NCBI RefSeq assembly: GCF_003313245.1
Contig: NZ_QJSD01000004.1
Location: 1-64,000, forward strand
Source of the DNA: Primorskyibacter marinus
Lineage (GTDB): Bacteria > Pseudomonadota > Alphaproteobacteria > Rhodobacterales > Rhodobacteraceae
DNA: 64,000 bases
Direction of reading: 5' to 3'
Shown here piece by piece: positions 52,436 to 62,719 of the stretch (position 1 is the stretch's first letter; every line of letters begins with the position of its first letter). A program made the position numbers and the translations under genes. A model generated the notes under the pieces. That model saw nothing but the letters and a program-made list of their open reading frames with translations, was not told the origin of the DNA and did not search any database.

Positions 52436-53017
52436 ATGACCAAACGTTCCAATCGGGTCGCCATCGCCATCCTGGGCGCTGCGGCCTTCACCCTTGCGGG
52501 CTGCCGCGAAGAGCAGGTTGATGCCGCGGCCTTTCCCGATCTGCAAAGCTGCACCGATGAGGCCACCCGTGGCGGCATGTTTTCGGTTCAGGATTGCGAA
52601 GCGGCCATTGCGGAAGCAAAGGCCCTGCATGTCGAATCCGCGCCGCGCTATGACAGTTTGCAGGTCTGCGAGGAACAGCACGGCGAAGGTGCCTGCGGAA
52701 CCGAGGCCAGCGCCCAGCAGGGCGGATCGGGGGGCATCTTCATGCCGCTGCTTGCCGGCTATCTGATCGGCAATATGCTGGGCGGGCGCACCGGGATGGC
52801 GGCGTCACAACCGCTTTACAAGACCAAGGATGGCAAGTTCACCAACGCAGCGCGGTCCAGCACATTTTCGTCCAATCGCGGCGCGGCGAAGCTGAACACG
52901 GCGCAATTCACCCGCCCCGCCACGACGGCCGGAAAGACACCGATGTCGCGCGCCACCGCGACGTCCCGTGGCGGTTTTGGCAGAACCGGTTCGGGGCGCA
53001 CCGGCTTTGGTGGTTAG
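52436..53017 (+). CDS. DUF1190 lipoprotein (YgiB-like)
   Basis: A 193-residue predicted lipoprotein. The lipobox TLAGC ends at Cys23. The N-terminal half has paired cysteines (QSCTDEAT, VQDCEAA, QVCEEQH, GACGTEA), as in DUF1190; then a glycine-rich hydrophobic patch (IFMPLLAGYLIGNMLGG) and a Ser/Thr/Arg/Gly-rich C-terminus (GGFGRTGSGRTGFGG). Role unknown. The link to the YgiC-like gene supports a shared envelope or polyamine-related function. Confidence 0.83.
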   Translation: MTKRSNRVAIAILGAAAFTLAGCREEQVDAAAFPDLQSCTDEATRGGMFSVQDCEAAIAEAKALHVESAPRYDSLQVCEEQHGEGACGTEASAQQGGSGGIFMPLLAGYLIGNMLGGRTGMAASQPLYKTKDGKFTNAARSSTFSSNRGAAKLNTAQFTRPATTAGKTPMSRATATSRGGFGRTGSGRTGFGG

Positions 53018-53162
53018 GCAGTGATCACCGCAAAACCGACATCGTGACAGACCGTAGCGGCAAGCCTTGCGCAATCGTCGGTTCAGGAGCGCGATGCGGG
53101 TTTGCGATTGAGATTGCCCGGTCAATCCAGTAAGGCGCGCGCAGGCGACGTGGAGAGCAGCG

Positions 53163-54209
53163 ATGAGCGACGGCAAGAACGGCATCACCTATGCGGATGC
53201 GGGTGTGGATATCGACGCGGGCAACGCATTGGTGGACCGGATCAAACCGGCGGCCGCGCGGACCAAACGGCCCGGCGTTATGTCGGGGCTTGGCGGGTTC
53301 GGCGCGCTGTTCGACCTCAGGGGCGCAGGCTACAGCGATCCGGTTCTGGTGGCCGCGACGGATGGCGTGGGCACCAAGCTGCGGATCGCGATCGACACCG
53401 GTCATGTCTCGGGCGTGGGGATTGATCTGGTTGCGATGTGCGTCAACGATCTTGTCTGTCAGGGCGCAGAGCCGCTGTTCTTTCTGGATTATTTCGCGAC
53501 GGGAAAGCTGGATACGGACACTGCCGCGCAGGTCATCGAAGGCATTGCCGAAGGCTGCGCGCAATCCGGCGCGGCGCTGATCGGTGGCGAGACGGCCGAG
53601 ATGCCGGGCATGTATCCGGCAGGCGATTTCGACCTTGCGGGCTTTGCCGTGGGCGCGATGGAACGCGGTCAGGATCTGCCGTCGGGCGTGGCCGAGGGCG
53701 ACATTCTGCTGGGCCTTGCCAGTGACGGCGTGCATTCCAATGGCTACAGCCTTGTGCGCAAGCTGGTAGAGGTTTCGGGCCTTGGCTGGGATGCCGATTG
53801 CCCTTGGCAGGACGGCACGCTGGGCGAGGCCTTGCTGACGCCGACCCGGCTTTATGTGCGTCAGGTGCTGGAGGCGGTGCGCGCCGGTGGCGTGCACGCT
53901 TTGGCGCATATCACCGGTGGTGGGCTGACCGAAAACCTGCCGCGCGTCTTGCCTGAAGGTCTGGGGGCACAGATTGATCTGAACAGTTGGGATCTGCCCC
54001 CGGTCTTTGACTGGATGGCCGAAACGGGCGGGATGGCAGAGGCCGAACTGCTCAAGACCTTCAATTGCGGTATCGGGATGATCGCCGCAGTGGCGCCAGA
54101 CCGTGCCGATGCGCTGACCACGATCCTCGGCAATGCCGGTGAGACCGTCACCCGAATGGGCACCGTCACAGCCCGGCAGGGCGTCGCCTATAGCGGTTCG
54201 CTTCGGTGA
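53163..54209 (+). CDS. purM: Phosphoribosylformylglycinamidine cyclo-ligase PurM
   Basis: A 348-residue AIR synthase, fifth step of purine synthesis (FGAM to AIR, ATP-dependent). Diagnostic stretches are [46 protein letters not shown] and [12 protein letters not shown]. It overlaps purN: the purM TGA shares bases with the purN GTG at 54206. The 145-bp region upstream holds no gene that I can support. Confidence 0.97.
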   Translation: MSDGKNGITYADAGVDIDAGNALVDRIKPAAARTKRPGVMSGLGGFGALFDLRGAGYSDPVLVAATDGVGTKLRIAIDTGHVSGVGIDLVAMCVNDLVCQGAEPLFFLDYFATGKLDTDTAAQVIEGIAEGCAQSGAALIGGETAEMPGMYPAGDFDLAGFAVGAMERGQDLPSGVAEGDILLGLASDGVHSNGYSLVRKLVEVSGLGWDADCPWQDGTLGEALLTPTRLYVRQVLEAVRAGGVHALAHITGGGLTENLPRVLPEGLGAQIDLNSWDLPPVFDWMAETGGMAEAELLKTFNCGIGMIAAVAPDRADALTTILGNAGETVTRMGTVTARQGVAYSGSLR

Positions 54210-54796
54210 AGCGAGTCGCCATCCTGATTTCGGGCGGCGGGTCAAACATGCTGCGTCTGGTCGAGGATATGACCGACGACCACCCGGCGCGCCCCTGTCT
54301 GGTGCTGGCCAATGATCCGGACGCGGCAGGGTTGGCGAAGGCCGCAGCCCTTGGCGTGCCGACTGCCGCCATCGACCATCGCCCCTACAAGGGCGACCGC
54401 GCCGCGTTTGAGGCCGCACTTCAGGCCCGGCTGGAAGAGGCAGCCCCCGACATCCTGTGCCTTGCCGGGTTCATGCGTGTTCTGACCGCGCCTTTCGTGA
54501 ACGGATGGAAAGGGCGGATGATCAACATCCACCCGTCACTTCTGCCGAAATATCGCGGGTTGCACACCCATGCCCGCGCGCTTGAAGCGGGTGATAGCGA
54601 ACATGGCTGCACCGTACACGAGGTCACGGCAGAGCTTGACGACGGGCCGATCCTTGGTCAGGCGCGCGTACCGGTAAAGGCGGACGATACACCCGATGAT
54701 CTCGCCGCGCGGGTGCTTACGATGGAGCACCGGCTTTATCCGGCGGTCCTGCGCCGTTTTGCCGGGAATGACCGAACGCCTGTCCTGCTGGGCTGA
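54206..54796 (+). CDS. purN: Phosphoribosylglycinamide formyltransferase PurN
   Basis: A 196-residue GAR transformylase that uses 10-formyltetrahydrofolate. Features are [17 protein letters not shown] at the N-terminus, the catalytic Asn-His region [20 protein letters not shown] and the Asp in [13 protein letters not shown]. It starts with GTG overlapping the purM stop, so translation is coupled. Confidence 0.97.
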   Translation: MKRVAILISGGGSNMLRLVEDMTDDHPARPCLVLANDPDAAGLAKAAALGVPTAAIDHRPYKGDRAAFEAALQARLEEAAPDILCLAGFMRVLTAPFVNGWKGRMINIHPSLLPKYRGLHTHARALEAGDSEHGCTVHEVTAELDDGPILGQARVPVKADDTPDDLAARVLTMEHRLYPAVLRRFAGNDRTPVLLG

Positions 54797-54881
54797 CCCG
54801 CTGGCAATCCGCCTGAATCCCCGCTAACGTCGGTGAAACGCGCGGACAATCCGCCATCCTTGCAGGAAGCTGAAGACACGA

Positions 54882-56039
54882 ATGCAGACACTGACGACGA
54901 CGCAGGCGCTTGCGGAATTTTGCGCCAAAGCCCGGCAAATGCCCTATGTCACGGTTGACACGGAATTTCTGCGGGAACGGACATATTATTCGAAACTCTG
55001 TCTGATCCAGTTGGCCTATCCCGGCGATGGCAATGATGACGCGGTTCTTGTCGATCCGCTTGCGGGCGATCTTTCACTCGAACCGCTTTACGAACTTTTC
55101 CGCGACACCTCTGTCGTCAAGGTGTTCCACGCGGCCCGTCAGGATCTGGAAATCTTCTACGTCGATGCCGGTGTCATTCCCGAGCCGCTTTTCGACACGC
55201 AGGTGGCGGCGATGGTGTGCGGTTTCGGCGATCAGGTCGGGTACGAGACGCTGGTGCGCAAGATCGCCAAACAGCAGCTCGACAAATCCTCGCGTTTTAC
55301 GGATTGGTCGCACCGGCCGCTGTCCGACGCGCAAAAGACCTATGCGCTGGCCGATGTCACACATCTGCGCGTCATCTACGAATATCTCGCCGACAAGTTG
55401 AAGCAGACCAAGCGCCATCATTGGCTGGCCGAGGAACTGGGCACGCTGACCAGCCCCGACACCTATGTGACGCAGCCCGAAGACGCCTGGAAACGAATAA
55501 AGACCCGTTCCAACTCACCGCGCTTTCTGGCCATCGTGCGGGAATTGGCAACCTTCCGAGAGGCCTATGCACAGGGGCGCGACGTGCCGCGCAACCGGGT
55601 CATCAAGGACGATGCGCTGGTGGAACTGGCGTCGACCAAACCCACCAATATGGCAGAGCTAGGGCGTTCGCGCCTGCTGCTGCGCGAGGCCCGCAAGGGT
55701 GAGATTGCCGAGGGTATCCTGAAGGCCGTCGCCGACGGGATGAACTGTCCAAAGGAAAAGCTGCCGGAACCCGATCGCAGCCGCGAAAAGTTGCAGGTGA
55801 ACCCCGCTTTGGCCGATCTGCTGCGAGTGCTGCTGAAGGCCAAATCCGAAAGCTCTGGCGTTGCGTCAAAATTGATCGCGCCTGCCGCCGATCTGGACGG
55901 TCTTGCGGCCGGTCTGCGCGATGTTGCGGCGCTGAACGGGTGGCGCCGAGAGGTGTTTGGCGACGATGCCCTGAAACTCTGCGAGGGCCGGATTGCACTT
56001 GCCGCCAAAGGCAGTTCCGTCAGGGTCATTGAGCTCTGA
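54882..56039 (+). CDS. rnd: Ribonuclease D
   Basis: A 385-residue 3'-5' exoribonuclease that trims tRNA precursors. The DEDD residues are in VDTEFLRERTYYSKL (first D and E), VFHAARQDLEIFY (second D) and the YALADVTHLRVIY region (last D with Tyr). An HRDC domain covers about 210-290. Length and motifs match the alphaproteobacterial Rnd. It lies 85 bp after purN. Confidence 0.95.
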   Translation: MQTLTTTQALAEFCAKARQMPYVTVDTEFLRERTYYSKLCLIQLAYPGDGNDDAVLVDPLAGDLSLEPLYELFRDTSVVKVFHAARQDLEIFYVDAGVIPEPLFDTQVAAMVCGFGDQVGYETLVRKIAKQQLDKSSRFTDWSHRPLSDAQKTYALADVTHLRVIYEYLADKLKQTKRHHWLAEELGTLTSPDTYVTQPEDAWKRIKTRSNSPRFLAIVRELATFREAYAQGRDVPRNRVIKDDALVELASTKPTNMAELGRSRLLLREARKGEIAEGILKAVADGMNCPKEKLPEPDRSREKLQVNPALADLLRVLLKAKSESSGVASKLIAPAADLDGLAAGLRDVAALNGWRREVFGDDALKLCEGRIALAAKGSSVRVIEL

Positions 56040-56161
56040 TCCGCGACGCAGCCAGATTTGGTGCGGGCCTTTAGCGATATTTTGCTCAAGTTTTGCAGGT
56101 TGCTTTGCGGCGGTGAGATCCGGCTTTTAGACCGGTTCGAGCTGCGTTAGGATTCAGCAAA

Positions 56162-57325
56162 ATGGATGGTGGTCAGATTATGCGCTCTACTCGACGAACA
56201 GTTCTTTTTGGTTTGGGGGCATTGGGCGTTTCCGCTTGTGGCAACTCCGTCGGCCTGCGCGGCCCAGGCGGTGCGGCGGGCTTGCCTGCCGATCTGCGGC
56301 CGGTTCCCAATCCGGGCTATGAGGCTTGGGTGAACAGCTTTCGTTCGCGCGCCGAAGGGCAGGGCATCACGCGCGCCACGCTTGATGCGGGCTTTCGTGG
56401 CACGGGGTATTTGCCGGGCGTCGTCACGCGGGATCGCGACCAGACCGAATTCAGCCGGACGCTTGAGGATTATCTTGCCATCGCCGCCTCGGATGAGCGT
56501 GTGACCAAGGGGCGCGCCGCCTTTGCCCGACACCGGACAACCCTTGCAGCCGTGGAATCGCGCTACGGTGTGTCAGCCGAAATCGTCACCGCCATCTGGG
56601 GGCTGGAGAGCTTCTATGGCGAACGGCGTGGCGATGTGCCGGTCATATCGGCCACGTCAACGCTGGCCTTTGACGGACGGCGCGGAGCGTTCTTTGAAAA
56701 GCAGCTGATCGCGGCCCTCAGAATTCTTCAGAACGGCGATGTGGCGGCCGCCAATCTCAAAGGCTCATGGGCGGGCGCGATGGGACATACGCAGTTCATT
56801 CCCACCTCCTATCAGGCCTTTGCCGTTGATTTCACCGGCGACGGGCGCCGTGACATCTGGTCGGAAGATCCGACAGACTCGCTCGCCTCGACAGCGGCGT
56901 ATCTTGCGAAAAATGGCTGGACGCGCGGTGTGAAATGGGGCGGCGAGGCTGGAACTGGCGCGCCGTCGGGCCGGATCATCCAGCCGCAGCCGGGTGGGCC
57001 ACGCTTTGCCGTGACCTCCAATTTCGGGGTGATCAAACGCTACAACAACTCTGACAGCTATGCGATCGGGGTGGGCCATCTTGCGGATCGTATCGCGGGA
57101 GGTGGCCCAATTCGCGCCAGTTTCCCGCCTGACAGGTTTGGCCTGACCAAGGATGACCGTATCCGGCTGCAACAGCGTCTGACCTCTCGCGGTTTTGACA
57201 CGGGCGGCGCGGATGGCGTGATCGGACCGAACAGCCGCACGGCAATCGCCGCCTATCAGAGCAGTATCGGCCTGTCCGCCACGGGTGATCCCTCACCGGA
57301 ATTGCTTCGTGCGCTTGGCGCGTAA
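56162..57325 (+). CDS. Lytic murein transglycosylase B-type lipoprotein
   Basis: A 387-residue MltB-like enzyme that cuts peptidoglycan glycan strands with formation of anhydro-muramyl ends. A signal with lipobox GVSAC points to a lipoprotein. The catalytic Glu is in VTAIWGLESFYGE, with GSWAGAMGHTQFIPTSYQAF further on, and a PG_binding_1 domain ends the protein (LTSRGFDTGGADGVIGPNSR). The start is either ATG 56162 (AGGA 9 bp upstream) or ATG 56180, which gives a more usual signal peptide. Confidence 0.93.
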   Translation: MDGGQIMRSTRRTVLFGLGALGVSACGNSVGLRGPGGAAGLPADLRPVPNPGYEAWVNSFRSRAEGQGITRATLDAGFRGTGYLPGVVTRDRDQTEFSRTLEDYLAIAASDERVTKGRAAFARHRTTLAAVESRYGVSAEIVTAIWGLESFYGERRGDVPVISATSTLAFDGRRGAFFEKQLIAALRILQNGDVAAANLKGSWAGAMGHTQFIPTSYQAFAVDFTGDGRRDIWSEDPTDSLASTAAYLAKNGWTRGVKWGGEAGTGAPSGRIIQPQPGGPRFAVTSNFGVIKRYNNSDSYAIGVGHLADRIAGGGPIRASFPPDRFGLTKDDRIRLQQRLTSRGFDTGGADGVIGPNSRTAIAAYQSSIGLSATGDPSPELLRALGA

Positions 57326-57416
57326 CGGGCAGGCGTGATGTTGGCGTGGGGTGTCAGTGCGTGAAACTTGCCGTGCAGCCGCGTTTACGCATGTGATTGA
57401 CTGAAACAGCCCCGCG

Positions 57417-58067
57417 CTAGCCGTCTGCCCAGTTGGCCAGCGTCGTGGCAAGGTCGCCGTAGCCTGTGGCGCGTCGCTCAAACGCCAGACCCAATCGCCG
57501 GGCGCAGTCACGGGCGGTTTCGGTCAGGGCGGGGTCGTCGGTTTGCGCCAGATAGACCAGTTTTTCGTAATGCCCGAAATAGGTGTCCCGCAGTTGCGGA
57601 TAGCGATCAAGGCCAAGCGGCCGCCAGACAAAAGCTTCGAACTGTCGCGCTAGAAAGTCGGTCAGATAGAAGGCGGTAAATTCATCCTCGGCACGGCCAG
57701 AAAACACCTCGTTACCCTCAAAAAAGCTGTAACAATGCGGCCCGGCGATCATCTCTACCCCCATCTGCGCGCAGGCTTCCTGAAGCTGCCCGCCGGTGCC
57801 GCAATCGGCATAGGCGACCCTGATCGTGGCATACTCCTCGCGGTGGCGCGTGACAGCCTCCCGCACCGCATCGGTGATCCGGTCGGGATGGTTGTGCAGG
57901 ATCGCGGGCAGACATTGCAGGTCCACATGATCCCAGCGGTTCAGCCGTACCAATGCCAGGATTTCGCGGGCCAATGCGCCGCAGGCGATGATCAGTACAC
58001 GACCCTTGCCAGAAGCCTCCAATCCGGTCTCTGTCAGGGTCTCGTCGCTGGGGATCTTTGTTGTCAT
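57417..58067 (-). CDS. DUF1638 protein of the corrinoid/methionine synthase cluster
   Basis: A 216-residue DUF1638 protein, cytoplasmic. Seen are VLIIACGALAREILALVRLN, HNHPDRI, VAYADCGTGGQL and MIAGPHCYSFFEG, with conserved Cys and His that could bind metal. DUF1638 proteins are found beside corrinoid proteins and methyltransferases, and here the corrinoid protein gene lies 47 bp upstream on the same strand. Its role is not established; it may act in corrinoid loading, reactivation or methyl transfer. Confidence 0.85.
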   Translation of the reverse strand: MTTKIPSDETLTETGLEASGKGRVLIIACGALAREILALVRLNRWDHVDLQCLPAILHNHPDRITDAVREAVTRHREEYATIRVAYADCGTGGQLQEACAQMGVEMIAGPHCYSFFEGNEVFSGRAEDEFTAFYLTDFLARQFEAFVWRPLGLDRYPQLRDTYFGHYEKLVYLAQTDDPALTETARDCARRLGLAFERRATGYGDLATTLANWADG

Positions 58068-58114
58068 CTTGGGTAGCGTCCCGGCCCGCCCCCGCAGGGA
58101 CAGGCCAAAAGGGG

Positions 58115-58819
<705 letters not shown>

Positions 58820-58909
58820 GGGATTTTCCTTTTCGTATGGGCAGGCCCCAAAGCCGTACCGGTTCAATTTCGTATGTCAGCTTATTGTGGTTGTGTGACT
58901 TGGCGTTTT

Positions 58910-58938
58910 CCGACCTGCGTGGGCTTGCAACCGACCTG
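58910..58938. repeat. Direct repeat CCGACCTG in the corrinoid/radical SAM divergent region
   Basis: CCGACCTG occurs at 58910-58917 and 58931-58938, 21 bp (two helical turns) apart, in the 179-bp divergent region. It may be a tandem regulator site; it is short enough to be chance. Confidence 0.3.
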
Positions 58939-58998
58939 AGGCCGCGTTTCAACGCGACTGTGATTGCCAATGTTCTCTATCCGTTCTAGTTTGGCGCC

Positions 58999-60084
58999 AT
59001 GGATTGCCGACGCCCAAAGATCGCCGCCGAACAACGTCCGGGACGCGCCGCGCTGAGCCGCGCCACCGGACGCTATGAACGGCATATCCGCGAGGCCGTG
59101 TCCGACGGCTGGGACATTCCCGAAGACCTGCCGGTTATCCGCACCCAGGTCAGCGAAGAGCGACCGCGCAGCGTGATCACCTATAACCGCTCGCCCGATC
59201 TGCCGTTCGACCGGTCGATCAATCCCTATCGGGGCTGCGAACATGGCTGCATCTACTGTTTTGCGCGTCCGACCCATGCCTATCTGGGCCTGTCGCCGGG
59301 GCTGGATTTCGAGACACGATTGGTGGCGCGCCCCGAAGCCCCGGACGTGCTGGCCCAAGAGTTGCGGGCAAAGCGTTACCGTGTGGCACCGATTGCCATC
59401 GGCACGAATACCGACCCGTACCAGCCGATCGAGAAGGCCCATGGCATCATGCGCGCCTGTCTGGAAGTGTTGCGTGCGTTTCGGCACCCCGTGGCGATTG
59501 TCACCAAAGGCGCGCTGGTGGAACGCGACATGGATATTCTGGCCGACATGGCGGCGGACGGGCTGGCGCGGGTGGGGATTTCCGTGACCACACTGGACGC
59601 TAAACTGTCGCGGTTGATGGAACCGCGCGTGCCCGCCCCGAAACGCCGCCTCGCCACGATCCGCAGGCTGACGCAGGCAGGCATACCGGTGCGGCTGATG
59701 GTGTCGCCGATCGTGCCCGCGCTGACAGATCCCGAGCTGGAGAGCATTCTGGAAGCAGGGGCCGAGGCTGGTGCCGATGCGGCCAGTTGGATCATGCTGC
59801 GCTTGCCGCAAGAGGTGTCGCCGCTGTGGCAGGAATGGCTGGCCGCGCATTTTCCGGACCGTGCGGGCCGTATCATGGCGCGGCTGCGCGAGATGCATGG
59901 CGGCAAGGATTATGATGCCAGTTGGGGCAGGCGGATGCGCGGTGAAGGAGCCTATGCGCAGATCATCGCCCGCCGGTTCGCGGTAGCGGCCCGCAGGCTT
60001 GAGCTGGACCAAAAGACGCCGCCGCTGCGCTGTGATCTGTTTTGTCCGCCAAAACGGGCGGGCGATCAGCTGAGCTTGTTCTAA
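58999..60084 (+). CDS. PA0069-family radical SAM protein (SPL-like)
   Basis: A 361-residue radical SAM protein of the PA0069/Rv2578c group, distantly like spore photoproduct lyase. The [4Fe-4S] cysteines are Cys80, Cys84 and Cys87 in RGCEHGCIYCFARPTHAYLG. Further features are YRVAPIAIGTNTDPYQPIE, VAIVTKGALVERD and WIMLRLPQEVSPLW. The reaction is unknown. It is divergent from the corrinoid gene and convergent with the homocysteine methyltransferase. Confidence 0.9.
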   Translation: MDCRRPKIAAEQRPGRAALSRATGRYERHIREAVSDGWDIPEDLPVIRTQVSEERPRSVITYNRSPDLPFDRSINPYRGCEHGCIYCFARPTHAYLGLSPGLDFETRLVARPEAPDVLAQELRAKRYRVAPIAIGTNTDPYQPIEKAHGIMRACLEVLRAFRHPVAIVTKGALVERDMDILADMAADGLARVGISVTTLDAKLSRLMEPRVPAPKRRLATIRRLTQAGIPVRLMVSPIVPALTDPELESILEAGAEAGADAASWIMLRLPQEVSPLWQEWLAAHFPDRAGRIMARLREMHGGKDYDASWGRRMRGEGAYAQIIARRFAVAARRLELDQKTPPLRCDLFCPPKRAGDQLSLF

Positions 60085-60170
60085 GGCGATCTGTTGGGCC
60101 ATGTCTGTTCCGGCGCACTGTCCAAAACGGGCAGGGCGGTCCTTTTGCAATCTGGGTTGTGGTCGCGGTG

Positions 60171-61184
60171 TCAGCCGCGGGCGCGGCGGCGTCGGGGCCG
60201 CGCAGTGGGCTGGTCGGTGCCCGTTCCGTCATTGTCGGACGAAAATCCACCCAGCTTTTCGGTGATGATTTCCAGCGATGGGCGTTGACCCTTGGGCCGG
60301 GTCTCCAACGCCTCGCGCATGGCGCGCAGATGTTCCGGCATCGTGCCGCAGCAGCCGCCGATGATCCGCGCGCCGCAGTCACGGGCCAGAATGGCGTACT
60401 CGGCCATCAGGTCAGGGGTGCCATCATAGTGGATGTGGCCGTCGACGAATTTCGGGATGCCAGCATTGCCTTTGGCGATGATCGGCCGCTCGGTGCCCTG
60501 GGCTGAAAAGCCAAGCACGGTGCGCAGCAGATCCGACGCGCCGACACCGCAATTTGCCCCGAACGCGATGGGCGGGTTGGGCAGGCCTTCGACCAGTTGC
60601 ACCATGTCGGCAGAGGTCAGGCCCATCATCGTGCGTCCTGCGGTGTCAAAGCTCATCGTGCCGCACCAGTCCATCTCGGCATTGGCAAAGCCTTCGGCCG
60701 CGGCGCGAAATTCCTCGGGTGCCGAGATCGTTTCCAGCCACAGCACATCCGCGCCACCGGCTTTCAGACCCTTGGCGGTTTCCTCGAACATCGCGACAGC
60801 CTCGGCATGGCCAAGATCGCCAACGGGCTGCATGATCGCGCCGGTGGGTCCGACAGATCCCGCCACAATCACCGTGCGCCCCGCCTGATCGGCGATCTCG
60901 CGGCCGATTTCGGCGGAAATGCGCGACAGTTCAAAGGCGCGGTCCTCGGCCTTGTGCAGTTTCAGCCTTGATGCATTCGCCCCGAAGCTGTTGGTCAGAA
61001 AGATGTCGCTGCCCGCATCCACCGCACCCTTGTAGAGTTTGACGATCTTGGCACGTTCATCGACATTCCAGAATTCCGGCGGCTCGCCGGATTCGAGGCC
61101 CATGTTGAACAGGTTGGTGCCCGTCGCGCCATCTGTCATCAGCCAGTCACGTTCGGAAAGAAGCTTGGTCAGCGGATTGGTCAT
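60171..61184 (-). CDS. bmt: Homocysteine S-methyltransferase (betaine--homocysteine methyltransferase-like; MetH N-terminal domain homologue)
   Basis: A 337-residue zinc methyltransferase of the homocysteine-binding family. Zinc ligands are Cys212 in GANCGVG and Cys278-Cys279 in GGCCGTMPEH. Other signatures are DGATGTNLFNMGLESG and LTNSFGANASRLKLH. It is often annotated betaine--homocysteine methyltransferase in this group, but with the corrinoid protein nearby it is more likely the homocysteine half of a split, B12-dependent methionine synthase. The C-terminus is Arg-rich (PRRRRARG). The start at 61184 fits the family N-terminus; an imperfect dyad lies 61 bp upstream. Confidence 0.9.
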   Translation of the reverse strand: MTNPLTKLLSERDWLMTDGATGTNLFNMGLESGEPPEFWNVDERAKIVKLYKGAVDAGSDIFLTNSFGANASRLKLHKAEDRAFELSRISAEIGREIADQAGRTVIVAGSVGPTGAIMQPVGDLGHAEAVAMFEETAKGLKAGGADVLWLETISAPEEFRAAAEGFANAEMDWCGTMSFDTAGRTMMGLTSADMVQLVEGLPNPPIAFGANCGVGASDLLRTVLGFSAQGTERPIIAKGNAGIPKFVDGHIHYDGTPDLMAEYAILARDCGARIIGGCCGTMPEHLRAMREALETRPKGQRPSLEIITEKLGGFSSDNDGTGTDQPTARPRRRRARG

Positions 61185-61244
61185 GGAACAGGGCACTCGT
61201 GTGTCAGGACGTTTGGGCCCATGTCCCACATTGCCTGTCTGGAC

Positions 61245-61282
61245 GCAAATTCATAATGTTCATCTTCATTATGAGAATTTGC
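61245..61282 (-). promoter_or_regulatory. Imperfect 38-bp dyad upstream of bmt
   Basis: GCAAATTCATAATG and CATTATGAGAATTTGC are inverted arms around TTCATCTT, with one 2-base insertion. It lies 61-98 bp upstream of the methyltransferase ATG. The inner arms TCATAATG/CATTATGA are perfect, as in ArsR-type (for example SahR) or LysR-type operators of methionine genes; which protein binds is unknown. Confidence 0.5.
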
Positions 61283-61318
61283 GCAAAGCCGGATTGAAGC
61301 GGTGGCCAGCGCCAGAAA

Positions 61319-61354
61319 AAAGCGCCCCGGACCGATCTGTCGGCGGGGCGCTTT
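61319..61354 (-). terminator. Rho-independent terminator of the DUF1476 gene
   Basis: AAAGCGCCCCG and CGGGGCGCTTT form an 11-bp stem with a 14-nt loop; on the minus strand GCGC is followed by TTTTTT. It lies 38 bp after the stop of the ATPase-inhibitor gene and may also act on the plus strand. Confidence 0.88.
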
Positions 61355-61391
61355 GTCTGAGAACTCGGATATGTAGTATCGTGAGAACCTG

Positions 61392-61706
61392 TCAGAGTTC
61401 TTTCATCAACTGGCCTTTGGCCACAATCAGCAGGTCGGCCATCTTGGCGCGGATCTCGTCAGCGGTGGCGATATCGCCCAGATCGCCCGACACCTTTCGC
61501 ACCACGTCTTCGTGCCCGGCTTCCTCGAAATCCGATTTGATGACTTCGCGGGCATAGGCATTGGCGTCTTCGCCGGTCTTGCCCAGCAATTCCGCGGCCC
61601 ACAGACCGAGAAGCTTGTTGCAACGCGCCTCAGCGCGGAATTTCATTTCTTCGTCATGCGCAAACTTGTTCTCAAAGGCACTTTCGCGGTCGTCAAAGGC
61701 GGTCAT
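61392..61706 (-). CDS. DUF1476 F1-ATPase zeta-type inhibitor
   Basis: A 104-residue helical protein matching the alphaproteobacterial ATP synthase zeta subunit, which blocks ATP hydrolysis by F1. The characteristic N-terminus [20 protein letters not shown] is followed by [20 protein letters not shown] and [15 protein letters not shown]. Length equals that of the Paracoccus protein. It is divergent from purC (158 bp between starts) and has its own terminator. Confidence 0.92.
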   Translation of the reverse strand: MTAFDDRESAFENKFAHDEEMKFRAEARCNKLLGLWAAELLGKTGEDANAYAREVIKSDFEEAGHEDVVRKVSGDLGDIATADEIRAKMADLLIVAKGQLMKEL

Positions 61707-61864
61707 TGGCGCTGCTCCCTGGTGGAAATCCGGTTTTATCTGATATGCGTGACAGAACGCCCAAGAGCAAGAGGCTTGAGCCGCGCTTGCGACAATGCCG
61801 CCCATGCACTAAGAGAGCGCTGTGCGGCGGGGACTCGGCCCCGCATGGCGAAGAAAGAGAAAAA

Positions 61865-62626
61865 ATGGCGCGGCGCAAGAAAATCTACGAAGGCAAGGCA
61901 AAGATCCTGTATGAAGGCCCCGAGCCTGGCACAATCGTGCAGTATTTCAAGGACGACGCGACGGCCTTCAACGCGCAGAAAAAAGACGTGGTCGACGGCA
62001 AGGGTGTCCTGAACAACCGGCTGAGCGAATATTTCATGACCGGTCTGAACAATATCGGCGTGCCCACCCATTTCATTCGCCGCCTGAACATGCGCGAGCA
62101 ACTGGTGCGGTCCTGCGAGATCATTCCGCTGGAAATCATCGTGCGCAACTTTGCCGCCGGCAGCCTGTCCAAGCGGCTGGGGATTGAAGAAGGCACATCG
62201 CTGCCGCGTCCGATCGTCGAATATTGCTACAAGGATGACAAGCTGGGCGATCCGCTGGTCACCGAGGAACATATCGCGGCCTTCGGCTGGGCCAGTCAGC
62301 AGGACATGGACGATATTCTCAGCCTTGCGCTGCGGGTCAACGACTTCATGTCCGGCGTGATGATGGCCGTCGGCATCAATTTGGTGGATTTCAAGATCGA
62401 GATCGGCCGCGTCTATGATGGCGATTTCCAGCGTCTGATCATTGCCGACGAGATCAGCCCGGATAGCTGCCGCCTTTGGGACATCGAAACCGGGCAAAAG
62501 CTGGACAAGGACGTGTTCCGGCGTGATCTGGGGTCCTTGACCGACGCCTATACCGAAGTCGCGCGGCGTCTTGGTGTCATGCCCAAGAACGCCACGCAGA
62601 TCACCAGGCCGACCCTTATCAACTAA
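61865..62626 (+). CDS. purC: SAICAR synthetase PurC
   Basis: A 253-residue phosphoribosylaminoimidazole-succinocarboxamide synthase (CAIR plus aspartate to SAICAR). Diagnostic are [45 protein letters not shown] and the late [10 protein letters not shown] and [13 protein letters not shown]. The ATG at 61865 fits the family; upstream open frame is not conserved. It begins the purC-purS-purQ series. Confidence 0.97.
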   Translation: MARRKKIYEGKAKILYEGPEPGTIVQYFKDDATAFNAQKKDVVDGKGVLNNRLSEYFMTGLNNIGVPTHFIRRLNMREQLVRSCEIIPLEIIVRNFAAGSLSKRLGIEEGTSLPRPIVEYCYKDDKLGDPLVTEEHIAAFGWASQQDMDDILSLALRVNDFMSGVMMAVGINLVDFKIEIGRVYDGDFQRLIIADEISPDSCRLWDIETGQKLDKDVFRRDLGSLTDAYTEVARRLGVMPKNATQITRPTLIN

Positions 62627-62719
62627 ACCTTTCCGCGCATGAAGGCGTGGATGAAACCGATTGAAAATATTAGGAAAAAGGCGGGTCTTTGGCCTTGCCT
62701 CAGCCGACCGGAGAGTAAG

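Noticed and set aside
53018-53162. Small gene or purine riboswitch upstream of purM
   Set aside because: No open frame with a ribosome-binding site and no recognisable purine-aptamer core.
53025-54419. A 464-codon minus-strand open frame opposite purM and purN
   Set aside because: purM and purN are unmistakable; the antisense product has no recognisable feature.
61185-61391. SAM-II or similar SAM/SAH riboswitch upstream of the homocysteine methyltransferase gene
   Set aside because: I looked for a pseudoknot-type leader and saw only a dyad and the terminator of the neighbouring gene; a covariance-model search would be decisive.
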